Positions 31,401 to 40,168 of a stretch of 64,000 bases of DNA are shown here, piece after piece. Position 1 is the first letter of the stretch, and each line of letters starts with the position of its first letter. The notes under the pieces are model-generated. The model worked only from the letters and a program-made list of their open reading frames with translations, was not told the origin of the DNA and did no database searches. Source of the DNA: Mantamonas sphyraenae (lineage: Eukaryota; CRuMs; Mantamonadidae); assembly GCA_026936335.1 (NCBI GenBank), contig JAPMXV010000008.1, forward strand, positions 62,001 through 126,000, read 5' to 3'. The translations under genes were made by a program, and so were the position numbers.

Positions 31401-33638
31401 GAGGAAAGTGGTGAGTTTGCAGTCCATGAGGATCTGGAGCTGGAAGACGAGGAGGAAGAGAGTGAGGATGTTGGAAGCCTGCACTGGACGTATGCTCAAG
31501 GGGGTGAGGCTGAGGAAGAGGAAGAGGAAGAGAAGAATGGCGGTGTGGAGCTGCATCGGGGCAGAGCCACTTTCCAGATGGCACAGGAGGCACACACGGC
31601 CATGGTCGGACCGCGTCCGATGGGCCAGCGCGCAGTGCTGCGCACAGAAGATACGGTGGATGATCACGACGAGGAGGATTACAACGAGGAAGAGGAGTAT
31701 GAAGAAGAAGAGGAGGAGGAGGAGTATGACGAGGAAGAGATGGAGCGGCTGGTGGAGGAAGCCGAGTTGGAGGACGATCTGGACGATCTGGACTTGCTGA
31801 ACGAAACACTGCTGAATGCATCCAACATGGCAGTGGTGGATGGGGACGAGGCGGAGGACGAGTACGCGGTGTACGAAGATACCGACGAGGCAGAAATGAT
31901 CTACTTGGGTGGCGGGGCAGGCACACGTGCGAGCAGAAGCAGCAGCAGCAGTGGGTATGGTGGAAGCAGGAGTGGTGCACCAGAGACGAGGGATGTGGAC
32001 GAGGCCTTGCTGAACGCAAGTGTGTTTTCGTCGATGGATCCGGAGGAGCTGCAGGCGTTTGTCGAGGCCAGCAAGCGTGCACGGGGGAAGAAGCAGCAGC
32101 AAGGCAAAAGGAGGGAGAAGCAGCGTGAGAAGCGAGACAAGCGACGCAGTAGGAGGGGCAGGGCACGCGGACAGGGAAGGGCAAACGAGGACACAAGTCA
32201 AGTGGGTGCAAACCCGTTGTTTGAAGGGCAGTCGTACAGCGAGGAAGAGGAATGGGAAGAAGAGGGACAGGAGGAGGAGGGGGAGGAGGAGTGGGAAGAG
32301 GAGGAGGAGCAGATGGTGGACCAGGGCAGGCAGGGAAGCAAGACACGGTCTGGCAAGGGCAAAGGGAAATCCAAGGCAAGGGGCAGGGGCAAGCAGGGTG
32401 TGATGCTGGATCCAGAGAACATCAACATGCAAGACCTGATGACACTGCTGATGCTTGCCCAGAAGGCAGAGGGGACGCAAGGAGGGGCAAGCGCGGAGGG
32501 CGGGCTGGGGATGAATGCCAACTTTGGCGTCAACACAACCAAGCTGAATGCGATGGAACGGCAACAGTTTCAGATCAGCGCACTGCGAGACCAGCTGGAC
32601 GAGTTGACACGTGTGGTGCAGCAGGCACACCTGTTCTCAGTGTTTGGGGCACACATTCCAGCCGGCTTTGTGGAGAGCAAACTGCCGACGGCACTGCGGC
32701 TGGCCAAACGACACGAGAACCCTGACGCAGAGTATGAAGGGGAGGGCTTCTGGAAGGCAGATGCACCCAAGGAGCAGAAGCAGGATGCAGGAGCAGAGGC
32801 GAAAGAAGAGGAGCCGTCATCGGAGATGGTGGTGGTTGTGGAAGGCGACGAGGATGGTGATGATGAAGATGGTGATGGTGGGAACAGGAAGGAAGAGGAA
32901 GAGGCCAGTGTGGATGCTGAGGAGCTGGAGTACGACCGCAAGTTTACACAACGGTTGCAGCAGCATGCACAGGCGCTGGCAGCGATGTCTGAACAGGAGG
33001 AGAACGACGACGTGCTGCTGGACAACCTGCACCTGAACCAGCTGCAAGCCATGGAGGACGCCAGTGTGGCCGAGGAGGCTGCGTCGAGGCTGTCGATTCT
33101 GAGCGGGGGCTCGGGCACGTCGTGGACGAGTGCAAGCAGTGGATCCGGGTCCGAGGCTGTGCTGGACGACACGCGTCTGTCTGTGCGTGGCGTGCCATCG
33201 AAGGAACACGACAGGAGTGTGCAGCGGCTTCGGGACAGCGGCGAAAGCTCGATGGCAGGTGTGGATATCCCACGCATTGTGTACGAGTCGATGGGCGAGA
33301 GCAGCGACAGCGACAACTCGCTGTTGGAACACTACCTGAACGGGGACATGAGCGAAGGCGAGGAGGAGGACGGAGGTGTCCACGACGGTGGCTACGTGCT
33401 GCATGGGGACACCGACGACGAGGGCGACGATGGCGAAGCAGAAGCTCGTTTCAGCTTCGACATGGAGGACATGTCCCTGGATACGCGGGCGTACCTGGAG
33501 AAGTACGGTCTGTTGGGCGGTTTGGGGGTGGATGACTCGACAAAGGTGTCGTCAAGCAGCCTGGCCACGAAGCAGAGCGAAAACACGGTGGCGAATCCGG
33601 CTGAGCAAAGCATCCTGCCACGCAAGACCAAGGGCTGA
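28494..33638 (+). CDS. STIL: STIL (SAS-5/Ana2) centriole-duplication protein homologue
   Basis: A single exon of 1714 codons; human STIL has about 1290. The N-terminal STIL domain starts near residue 379 (RFPLVRAMLWDRTAQGAVEE, FVIGSLSVIDLL). It continues to GFLTMDQTRKLIPLLESDQK, PLVGLWISGI and FLHSSKIRERVF (640-710), a close match to the human GFLTMDQTRKLLLVLESD segment. After this come very long acidic and serine-rich stretches (850-1300). A coiled-coil segment, MERQQFQISALRDQLDELTR (about 1350), sits where STIL oligomerises and binds PLK4. The C-terminal IPRIVYESMGESSDSDN ... LDTRAYLEKYGLL (1590-1670) resembles the STAN motif that binds SAS-6. STIL brings SAS-6 to the new centriole, so the cell builds centrioles or basal bodies. 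The acidic inserts explain the excess length. It ends 90 bases from the next gene's stop. Confidence 0.88.
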   Translation: MSMSMSVPIDTVRVPGKHEEDPKVLNVSRVNLSRRPRMDTTQVRVQSSSFHPLQEGASSSSSSSNERLSARSLSRSRIPKPSKVPSQHRRRRGEDAFKHARAGEWGAQPMAFGASRMTMGGEMEDDQGEGEDEDEEHVDKVEAWAAQTMQAKSGAKSALNADSRQTRSALHMTREERFRLKLEQSVQRSMESQEHSLRGGQQRGTLGSHHQAYAHSVATSSVFNAQAGIYGTGSSFFPESNSSSGGAGVGGAGGDNGNMRRREDARMGGGADEAEGHKQELEERRNREIAALLGHSVSESHHSNHTRARLEELDDVDNVNLRSVLVQNKRLFDEHIPRDAKYSEQYQESKERAAATQEALEEEGRQKMALETFTGVERVLRFPLVRAMLWDRTAQGAVEEVRAQLQVPAMQMRRAALAALYKHVAAHERRAARTGGVVEDGFVIGSLSVIDLLSTRDGSSRRYVSGASVQQEDQLQKYALHLSLDRLDTGKTVRVESRNGSGGNEGEGGATLSYQRVPSSKLPEEDVPVQLKVGESKEDATASFSVREYTMMMAQAAHRLTTRSSKPSSSQMGRIAELLNVSVKCVTHHGCADVPNGKMRVHGELMLPSLRLRLSVINCLRIVPTTLAKSLQAGGEYAGAGVTSGFLTMDQTRKLIPLLESDQKVYECPLVGLWISGITDVRHPLVWALSLKFLHSSKIRERVFMDNAAFLVLLYPSKSNMEIQGVKIGQPKLYDCHMDHAANAWQRFGFSELVDPLARSGGGGGGGGSGGGDVANFFFLPVTTDEDNRRFARAWRTLHQHQQRVAARKQRVEDIKAGVGVQGHTQDNGEGADDEEEATSSGSLNQTARLRKARMARKAKAEKRRQKRRGGAHRKDADVEEEATGDGSSKDKGKGKQETINWREMKVEEKRFDRKGNSELVQAARQLLEQQEEEPLDLDVSTLYGLEFRDEEEGEEEQEEEDEDEEEDEEESGEFAVHEDLELEDEEEESEDVGSLHWTYAQGGEAEEEEEEEKNGGVELHRGRATFQMAQEAHTAMVGPRPMGQRAVLRTEDTVDDHDEEDYNEEEEYEEEEEEEEYDEEEMERLVEEAELEDDLDDLDLLNETLLNASNMAVVDGDEAEDEYAVYEDTDEAEMIYLGGGAGTRASRSSSSSGYGGSRSGAPETRDVDEALLNASVFSSMDPEELQAFVEASKRARGKKQQQGKRREKQREKRDKRRSRRGRARGQGRANEDTSQVGANPLFEGQSYSEEEEWEEEGQEEEGEEEWEEEEEQMVDQGRQGSKTRSGKGKGKSKARGRGKQGVMLDPENINMQDLMTLLMLAQKAEGTQGGASAEGGLGMNANFGVNTTKLNAMERQQFQISALRDQLDELTRVVQQAHLFSVFGAHIPAGFVESKLPTALRLAKRHENPDAEYEGEGFWKADAPKEQKQDAGAEAKEEEPSSEMVVVVEGDEDGDDEDGDGGNRKEEEEASVDAEELEYDRKFTQRLQQHAQALAAMSEQEENDDVLLDNLHLNQLQAMEDASVAEEAASRLSILSGGSGTSWTSASSGSGSEAVLDDTRLSVRGVPSKEHDRSVQRLRDSGESSMAGVDIPRIVYESMGESSDSDNSLLEHYLNGDMSEGEEEDGGVHDGGYVLHGDTDDEGDDGEAEARFSFDMEDMSLDTRAYLEKYGLLGGLGVDDSTKVSSSSLATKQSENTVANPAEQSILPRKTKG

Positions 33639-33728
33639 GTGGAGGGGTGAACCCAAGCGAGTGAGGAAATGAAGTCCTTGCCAAGCATCGTGTGCGTTCC
33701 ATTGGTTTGTGCTCCCGCCATGGCCACG

Positions 33729-35307
33729 TCACAGTGTGGTGTCACTATGGAGAGCGCCGAGCGAAGCCATCAGCTTGGCAATGGCCGCCCAGTCCAGGAA
33801 GGGCAGGTCGTGCAGGAGATGGGCCATGAGAGGCTGCAAGACAAGCATGCGTTCTTGGCACCAGTATGCGGGTTGGACACGCAAAGCAGCGTCTGTGTCT
33901 TGGAGGATGCGAAGGGTGATTGAGGCAGCGGTGTCTGCCACCAGGCGCTGTTGTGGGGTGGTGTCGCGAGATGGCAAGTGGCGCAGGAGCTGGAGGAGTA
34001 CAGTAAGGACATCGACGATGTGCTTGGCATCGCCGTGGTCGTCCACAGGCTGAGCCCAGAACGCATCCGATGCCACGGTGCGCATGGCACGTTTGGCGAT
34101 TGCTTCGGATTCGCTGAGGATCATGCGAGCAATCGCCGCACGTGCATGGAGCAGATGTTCCTTGGAAGTGAGCACATGCTCCATAGCCAGCTTGCGCACA
34201 CGCTGGCTGGCGTCGTGCTGCATCAGATCCACAAACAGGGTCGTGCTGTCGGTCAAATGCTCCTCGACTTTGATGAGCGCATGACACATCTGCATGCGCA
34301 CGGATGCGTGTCTCGGAAACCCGTACTCAGAGTGGATGCAACGCATCAACGCGCCTGCAAGCGCTTCCTGCCCGCTGCAGGCAAAGCGAAGCAGATCGAT
34401 CCGGCAGTCGTTTGGCAGCATTGTTGCAGGCGCGTGCAACACTACCACAGGCCAGTGGTTCTGCACGACACGAGCCCAAAGCGATTGTGACGACGAAGAT
34501 GCCATGCAAACGCGCACAAACGCACACAGCGCGTTGTCTGTGCCGGACAGCAGTTTCGCTCCAAACACGACCTCGGGCAGCCGGCTCTGCAGGCCCGCGG
34601 TAAGGATGGCTGCGTTCACTGAACTCACACGTCGTCGTTCCAGCAACAAGGCAACGAGGGCATCCACCCGCTCCAAGTACGCGCTGGCATCGACATCCAC
34701 CAGCCGTTGGCAGATGAGCCAGATCATCCGTCCCAGATCTGCGCGGCGTGTCAGCATCCACACACTCTCAAAACCCCAAACTCACCCCGATGCTCCAATA
34801 CTCACACATGCTGGCAGTGAGGGCATCCGCGCCACCAGCTACGGACCAGAACCAGAGGGCGATTCGCTTGAAATCCGTGTCAGGATCGCGCGATTCCTGA
34901 CTGCGCAGCTCGTCGCACGCCTTGAGCAACCATGCACGACGTACAGTCGCACGCATGTGACAAAACATGGAGTAGCACACGGCCGCGTCGATATGGGCAG
35001 ACAGAGTGGCGACCAAGACGTCGGTAGCAAAGGCGACAGCATGGCTGCAGCTGGCGGCCAGGTGATCCTGCATCCACGTATGCAATTCGAGCAAACGCGC
35101 ACCCACTCTCACGGCGTCGTCTTGCAACACCTTGCCCTTGCGCAGCACAAGTACAAAGTCCTGCGTTAGGATCTCCACGGGGCATTCTCCTGTACATTCC
35201 TTGTTCGAGCTGCACCCAGCGGCACACTCGTCTTCCACCACGTGTTCCTTGAACGCGGCCACGGCCGAGTTCAACCACTCGGCCAGTTCGGCGGCGGCGG
35301 CACTCAT
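33729..35307 (-). CDS. Helical-repeat (HEAT-like) protein of unknown function
   Basis: Two exons (35307-34806, 34738-33729) give 503 codons. The donor is the GTGAGT inside the second half of a tandem GTGTGAGT; only this one, with acceptor CGCGCAG, restores frame. The protein is almost entirely alpha-helical, with heptad-like helix pairs such as SVRMQMCHALIKVEEHLTDS and QRVRKLAMEHVLTSKEHLLH typical of HEAT or ARM folds. A cysteine-rich spot (CAAGCSSNKECTGEC, residues 27-41) might bind metal. No family is recognised. Its start lies only 9 bases after the stop of the preceding same-strand gene, with CAG just before the ATG. Confidence 0.7.
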
Positions 35308-35316
35308 TTCTGTGCC

Positions 35317-35946
35317 CTACACAGATTTTTCTTGCGACCCCACGCGCTCCCCGTCCTTTTCGTCGTCCCCTTCGTCAAGCCCCAGGCGACTGTTGAGCTG
35401 CGCTGCAACATCGCGAATGTCTCCCCTGCGCAGGAGTTGCCGTGCGCTGACGACAACGGGTTGTGTGCGACCTCGAACGCGCATCTGCAGCTGCACGCCC
35501 TGTCCCTTGGACAACGACGTCTCCACCTCTTGGATATCCTGCACGTCGCCTTCATACACAACCTGTGAGTTGTGGTCGACGGACAGCCAGCCACGACGAA
35601 CAGTGACGCGGCCGCGGTCGATCCGGATTCGGAAAACAGGCCGCACGACAATCCACAGCAGCACAAGGATGATGGGAAGACCCAGGACGTCCATCAGACC
35701 AAATCCACCGCCGAAATCGCACACAAGCGGGTTCCTGTTTGTCTCGTTGCCAAAGCAGAGGGCAAAAGTGATGGCAAAGTTTGTTGCGGCAACCAACACC
35801 GCCAGCAAGACACCGAGCACACGTTCCTCCACAGGCACACTCTCCAACTCGAGCAACACCAGCGAATTCTGCAGTTCCTTCCACATGTGGGCGTGCAGGA
35901 AAATGGAGTTTTGTTTGCGTTGGCGGGCGTTTCTCGTCCGTTTCAT
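35317..35946 (-). CDS. Small membrane protein with PH-like beta domain
   Basis: A single exon of 209 codons from ATG at 35946; a longer frame would need a GTG start. Two membrane segments are seen: VEERVLGVLLAVLVAATNFAITFALCF (27 residues, positions about 36-62) and GLMDVLGLPIILVLLWIVV. A beta-strand-rich cytosolic part follows (IRIDRGRVTVRRGWLSVDHN, VVYEGDVQDIQEV, RVRGRTQPVVVSARQL). The layout, paired helices then a small strand-rich domain, recalls bacterial-type PH (bPH) membrane proteins and photosystem-assembly-type proteins, but I do not recognise an orthologue. The start lies 8 bases after the stop of branched-chain E2, and the stop 9 bases before the next gene, so the three may share a transcript. 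Confidence 0.65.
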   Translation of the reverse strand: MKRTRNARQRKQNSIFLHAHMWKELQNSLVLLELESVPVEERVLGVLLAVLVAATNFAITFALCFGNETNRNPLVCDFGGGFGLMDVLGLPIILVLLWIVVRPVFRIRIDRGRVTVRRGWLSVDHNSQVVYEGDVQDIQEVETSLSKGQGVQLQMRVRGRTQPVVVSARQLLRRGDIRDVAAQLNSRLGLDEGDDEKDGERVGSQEKSV

Positions 35947-35954
35947 TTCTCTGC

Positions 35955-37894
35955 TCACGCCATGTTCATGAGCAGCAGATCGGGGTTCTCCAGGTAGCTG
36001 CGCCAGAGGTTAGAATAGCGTGCGACGGTGGCGCCGTCGAGGACGCGATGGTCGGCAGAGAAGCTTGCGTTGACGATGCGCACGGGCACGACGTTGTCGT
36101 TCTCGTCAAAGCGAGGCACACGCTGCATGCGTCCGAGGGCGACAATGGCGACGGTGGGCGGAAGGATGACCGGGTTGAGGTAGGTGCCTCCCACGTTGCC
36201 AATGTTGCTGATGGTAAAGGTGCCGCCTGTGAGATCGGCGGGACCCAACTTGTTCTGCGAGCCGAGCTGCTGCAGACGATTGAGCTCGCTGGCAATTTCC
36301 AGGATGCTCAGATCTTGCACGTTCTTGACACTGGGCACAAGCAGGCCCCCAGGCGTATCCATGGCCACCGAGATGTTGTGGGAGCCCTTGTAGGTGATCT
36401 GGGTGCACTCCTCGTTCGTGTGTGCGTTGAGCTCGGGAAACTGCTTCAGCGCCGTGCTCGCCGCCTTGATAATGAACGGCATCATGGACAGGCGGATGCC
36501 CTCCTCCTCCGCCATGGGCTTCATCTTGGCTCGCAGTGCGTGCAGTTCGTCAAACACAAACTCGTCGCTGTAACCAAAGTGCGGGATCTTCAGTGCCTTG
36601 GCCATGCTCGACACCATTGCCTTTTGCACACCGCTCACATTGACCACACGGTCTTCCCTCGGCGTGTACACGGGCGCCTGCTTCGCCGTGCCACTCTCCT
36701 GTGTCTGTGCAGCGGAGGACGACGACGACGAGGCACCGGCGGCGGCGGCGCGCGGCGCCGGTGCTGGCGCTGCTCGTCTCCTCACCGCCGCTTTCCAGGA
36801 ACCTCAACACATCCTCCTTGAGCACACGTCCCTTCTTGCCCGTGGCCGGCACAAAGGCCAGGTCGATGCCGTGCTGTCGTGCAAGGTGTCGTGTGGCCGG
36901 CGTGGCCAGCACCTTGCCGCCTTCGCCTGCCACCGATCCCGCACCTCCAGAGGATGCTTCGCTCACAGAAGGAGCAGATGATGATGATGATGATGATGAT
37001 GATGACGATGATGATGATGACGAGTCACTTTCAGCCTGTTTGGGAGCCTGACCCTTGAGGAGTTCCTTTGCGTCTGCTTCGCTGAGCTGGATGTCCACCA
37101 GTGGGGCACCGACGGCCTGCATGTCACCCTCACCGTTGTAGAGCTTGGTGACGACGCCGTCGTAGCGGCAGGAGATGTCCACATTTGCCTTGTCCGATTG
37201 CACCTCGCACAGCTTGTCAAACTGCTTCACCGTGTCGCCCTCCTTCACAAACCACTCCACAATCTCCACCTCGGCAATGCCCTCGCCAATGTCCGACAGC
37301 AGAAACTTAATCACTCCGTTGCTGTCCGGCAGCTGCGGTGCACCTGCGGCTGCCTTGCGCTCCAGCGCAGTGTGGAATGCGCTGCGATCAAACTGCCCCA
37401 CGGGTGTGTGTGTGAGTGTGTGTGTGTGTCAGCACATGCAACGCATGATCCCTCCCCGCCCACCTGTGTGTGCTGTGTTCTCTGTCCCTGGCTGTGTCTA
37501 TGTGCGTGTGTGCTGCCTCTGCTGGGGCAAAACCCCGTGGAGAGGGGAAAAGCTTCCGACGACCGAGTGCTTGTGGTGGTGGGGGGCACACACGCACACA
37601 CAAACACACCACACGCACACAGGCTGTGCGCTATGAACAGTTACTTACAGTGGCGCCTGCGAGACGGGGTGCCGAGGCAGCGAGCATGGAGCTGGCACTG
37701 CGGGAGGCTGTGACAAGAGTTGCCGGACGGGAGCTGGCGGCGGCGAGGTGCATCGGACGGACCTGCCGTTGGGCCGTGCCACGTGCACTCTGCTGCACCA
37801 GTTGTGACTGCATGCGCACTGCACCCTTGCTGTCACTCAGGGTCACACGCACTGCCTGCTTTGCCACACGACGGATGGGTTGACGAGAAAACAT
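35955..37894 (-). CDS. DBT: Branched-chain 2-oxoacid dehydrogenase E2 (lipoamide acyltransferase)
   Basis: Exon 1 (37894-37649) codes for a Ser/Ala/Arg-rich mitochondrial presequence. Exon 2 starts at 37392 with the lipoyl domain (DIGEGIAEVEIVEWFVKEGD; lipoyl-lysine in EVQSDKANVDIS). A serine run follows, then the E3-binding domain (LATPATRHLARQHGIDL, GRVLKEDVLRFLE). Between about 36810 and 36690 the frame changes inside a GCC/GTC-rich tract. The catalytic domain then runs to 35955: MAKALKIPHFGYSDEFVF, SHNISVAMDTPGG, LTGGTFTISNIGNVGGT and SADHRVLDGATVARYSNLW (catalytic His and Asp). This is closest to DBT, which transfers branched acyl groups to CoA in valine, leucine and isoleucine breakdown. 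No GT-AG pair gives a wholly satisfying join, so an intron of about 106 bases or a sequence error are both open. Total length is about 500-530 residues. Confidence 0.9.
37402..37645. repeat. Intron of DBT with TG-rich 5' part and CA repeat at 3' end
   Basis: Read on the coding (minus) strand, the intron opens with GTAAGT, has TG-rich stretches in its first third and a CA repeat (37402-37436) just before its acceptor. The two repeats are complementary and could pair, bringing the splice sites together. Confidence 0.6.
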
Positions 37895-37945
37895 GGGGTC
37901 GCGTTTCGGTGGCTGCAGAGCGTCCACAACCAAACCCGCTCACAC
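37895..37945. promoter_or_regulatory. 51-base divergent promoter, DBT / CFAP100
   Basis: The two ATGs are 51 bases apart; a mitochondrial metabolic gene and a ciliary gene share this spacer. No recognised element is visible. Confidence 0.4.
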
Positions 37946-40062
37946 ATGTCTCGTCGCTCCAGTCGCTCGCAGCGACGCAAGACCAAGGACCTGGCGAGTT
38001 CGGTGGACATCGAGTACACCAACCCGTTCAAGATGCCCGACGACGTGGAGCTGTTTGAAGCGCGGTCTCGCGAGCGGGCAGAACGTGAGCGACAACGCAA
38101 GGAGATGGCTCAGTTCTCCGTCATCGAAAAGACCACCAAGAGCTCAGAGATTGCATCCAACCGCTTCAAGCTGGACATCAACATCAAGGTAAGGACGGTG
38201 GTGGGCAGGGCCACAGGAGGGAGGGGGAGCTAGTGAGGGGAACACACAGCTACAGAAGCAAGAAAGTCGGGCACGCCGCTCGCCGGCAGCCGTTGCCAAC
38301 CCGATCCCCTCCCCACGGCTCATTCCACTCGCCACACACGTCTACTCACACCACCGCGTGCATACAGTCGCCACATCGCACGTCACAGGGACGCCCTCAT
38401 GCACGTTTCAAGGGGATGCCGGACGAGGACGACGAGCTGGACGACGAGGAAGCCGAGCTGGAAATCCAGGCTGAGGCCTCCAAGCACGAACGGCGCCGAG
38501 AAAAGGAGAATCTGGCCGACTTTATCGACAAGAAGCGACAGATGTTTCATGTGCAGATGTCACTCAACACCAAACTGGAAGAGGTGAGTGTGGAGAGAGC
38601 GTTGAGGAGCAGCAAAGGCCGGACAAAGGGGCGGCCAGAGGTGACCGTTGCTGACCTCGCTTGTGGAACAATCGCAGATTGCCAAGCTGGAGGCGCTGGC
38701 GGCCAAGCGCGACAAGGAGCTGCAGTACAACGAACAGATGTTGAACCAAGATGCCGTACGCTTCGACACCTTTCTCAAAGACAACGACAAACGGGCAGAG
38801 ACGGCGCAAAAGAGGTGAGCTCATCGCTGGGTGGGATTTTGTGCCAGAGTCACGTCGAGCATGGTCAAGCACATTACATGCTCACACACATGAACACACA
38901 CACACACTGCCGCCTGTCATCCACTCTCAGTGCGGAGCTGGAAACGAAAAAGAAGCTGGAGAAGTACCAGCTGATCAAGAAGCTGAACAGTGAGATTCTT
39001 GCCATCCAAAGTGAAATCAGCAAGTACGACGAGGACATCAACGAGTGTGCAGAGTACAAACGGTTCCTTGATCGCATGACACCGAGCGAGTGGAAGAAGC
39101 AGCAGGCAGACCTGCGCGCACAGCGAAGGCAATTCCGCAAGGAGCAGGCTCAGCTGGAGCGTGACGAGCTGCGACGCACACGGCGCCAGGAGCGCAAGGC
39201 AAGGGCGAGAAACAACAACGAGGAGGACAACAATGATGAGGAGTACGACGGCGAGGAGGAGGAGGAGGAGGAAGCGGAAGGGGAAGGGGAGGACGAAGAC
39301 GAGGAGGAGTACGAGGACGAATACGAGGAGGAGGAAACAGAATGGGATTCGGACGAAGAGCTGCCTCTGTACTTTACGGAACCCAAACAGCTGCTGAACA
39401 AGTTCCAGGAGCTGGAGGAGCGCAACCTGTTTCTGATTGTCAAGTCGCAGGAGACGGAGGAGCAGCTGGAAGACCTGAAGAGCAAATTTAAAGACCAGCA
39501 GGAACGCATGCATGCAGAGACAATGCAGCTGGAGGCACAGATCGGCAAGCTGGAGGAGCAGATTGAGAGGGAAAACGCAAAGGGCACCCAGCTGCGTGCC
39601 CTGTCGCAGGGCAAGAACAAGAATGTGGAGAAGCAGGAGGCAACGCTGGAGGAGCTGCGAAGCAAAGTGGCAGAGGTGTACAGGGCATGTGGTGCAGAGG
39701 AGGTGAACATCGACGTGATCCCCACCATCCAGATGCTGGCCAAGGTGGAAACACGCCTGGAGGAGCTGCTGAACATCATCCGGGCCCTGCCCGAGGACGA
39801 GTTCAAGGCTGCCATGCGCGTCAAGGAAAAGTTCCGAAGGCAGCAGCTGCGCAAGTCGCTCAAGGAAGAGGAGCGCAAGATGCAGGAGGGCCGCATCAAG
39901 CGCGCCCTCGAGCGTGCGCATGCACCTGTCAAGAAGCACGTGGGCAAACCCGTCATGTTCCGCAGCAAGCCTCCGCCCAAACGCACCAAGAAGAAGCAGG
40001 ACCGCGACGCAATTCGAAAGCAGAAGGAGGAAGAAGAGGACATTCGTGATTTCTTCACGTGA
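37946..40062 (+). CDS. CFAP100: Cilia- and flagella-associated protein 100 (CCDC37/MIA1-like)
   Basis: Four exons (37946-38188, 38389-38583, 38678-38814, 38931-40062) give 568 codons. The protein is almost wholly coiled coil. Matches to CFAP100 run through it: IEYTNPFKMPDDVELFEAR near the start, EKTTKSSEIASNRF, YNEQMLNQDAVRFDTFLKDN in exon 3, QSEISKYDEDINECAEYKRF and LDRMTPSEWKKQ. An acidic block of Asp/Glu (about residues 290-330) and a basic end (PPPKRTKKKQ) follow. In Chlamydomonas this protein (MIA1), with CFAP73 (MIA2), modifies inner-arm dynein I1/f regulation on the axoneme. Its presence shows a motile flagellum. The exon 2 acceptor could also be 21 bases upstream, adding seven residues. 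It converges on PAF1. Confidence 0.88.
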
Positions 40063-40168
40063 TGGTCCTGTTTGCGCAAATGAACGAGCAACATTCGCTG
40101 TCGCTGGTGACAAAATGGAAGTGATTGAGTGTGTGTTTCATAACGTGTGTGTGTCCAGTTTCCAGTGC

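Noticed and set aside
30519-32630. Minus-strand frame of 703 codons antisense to STIL
   Set aside because: Long leucine-rich runs are the complement of the acidic GAG/GAA repeats in STIL; the STIL motifs are on the plus strand.
35947-35958. GTG start four codons upstream for the PH-like membrane protein
   Set aside because: It would overlap the E2 stop and needs a non-ATG start; the in-frame ATG at 35946 suffices.
38917-40113. Minus-strand 398-codon leucine-rich frame that looks like membrane segments
   Set aside because: It is the reverse complement of the Glu/Lys coiled coil of CFAP100.
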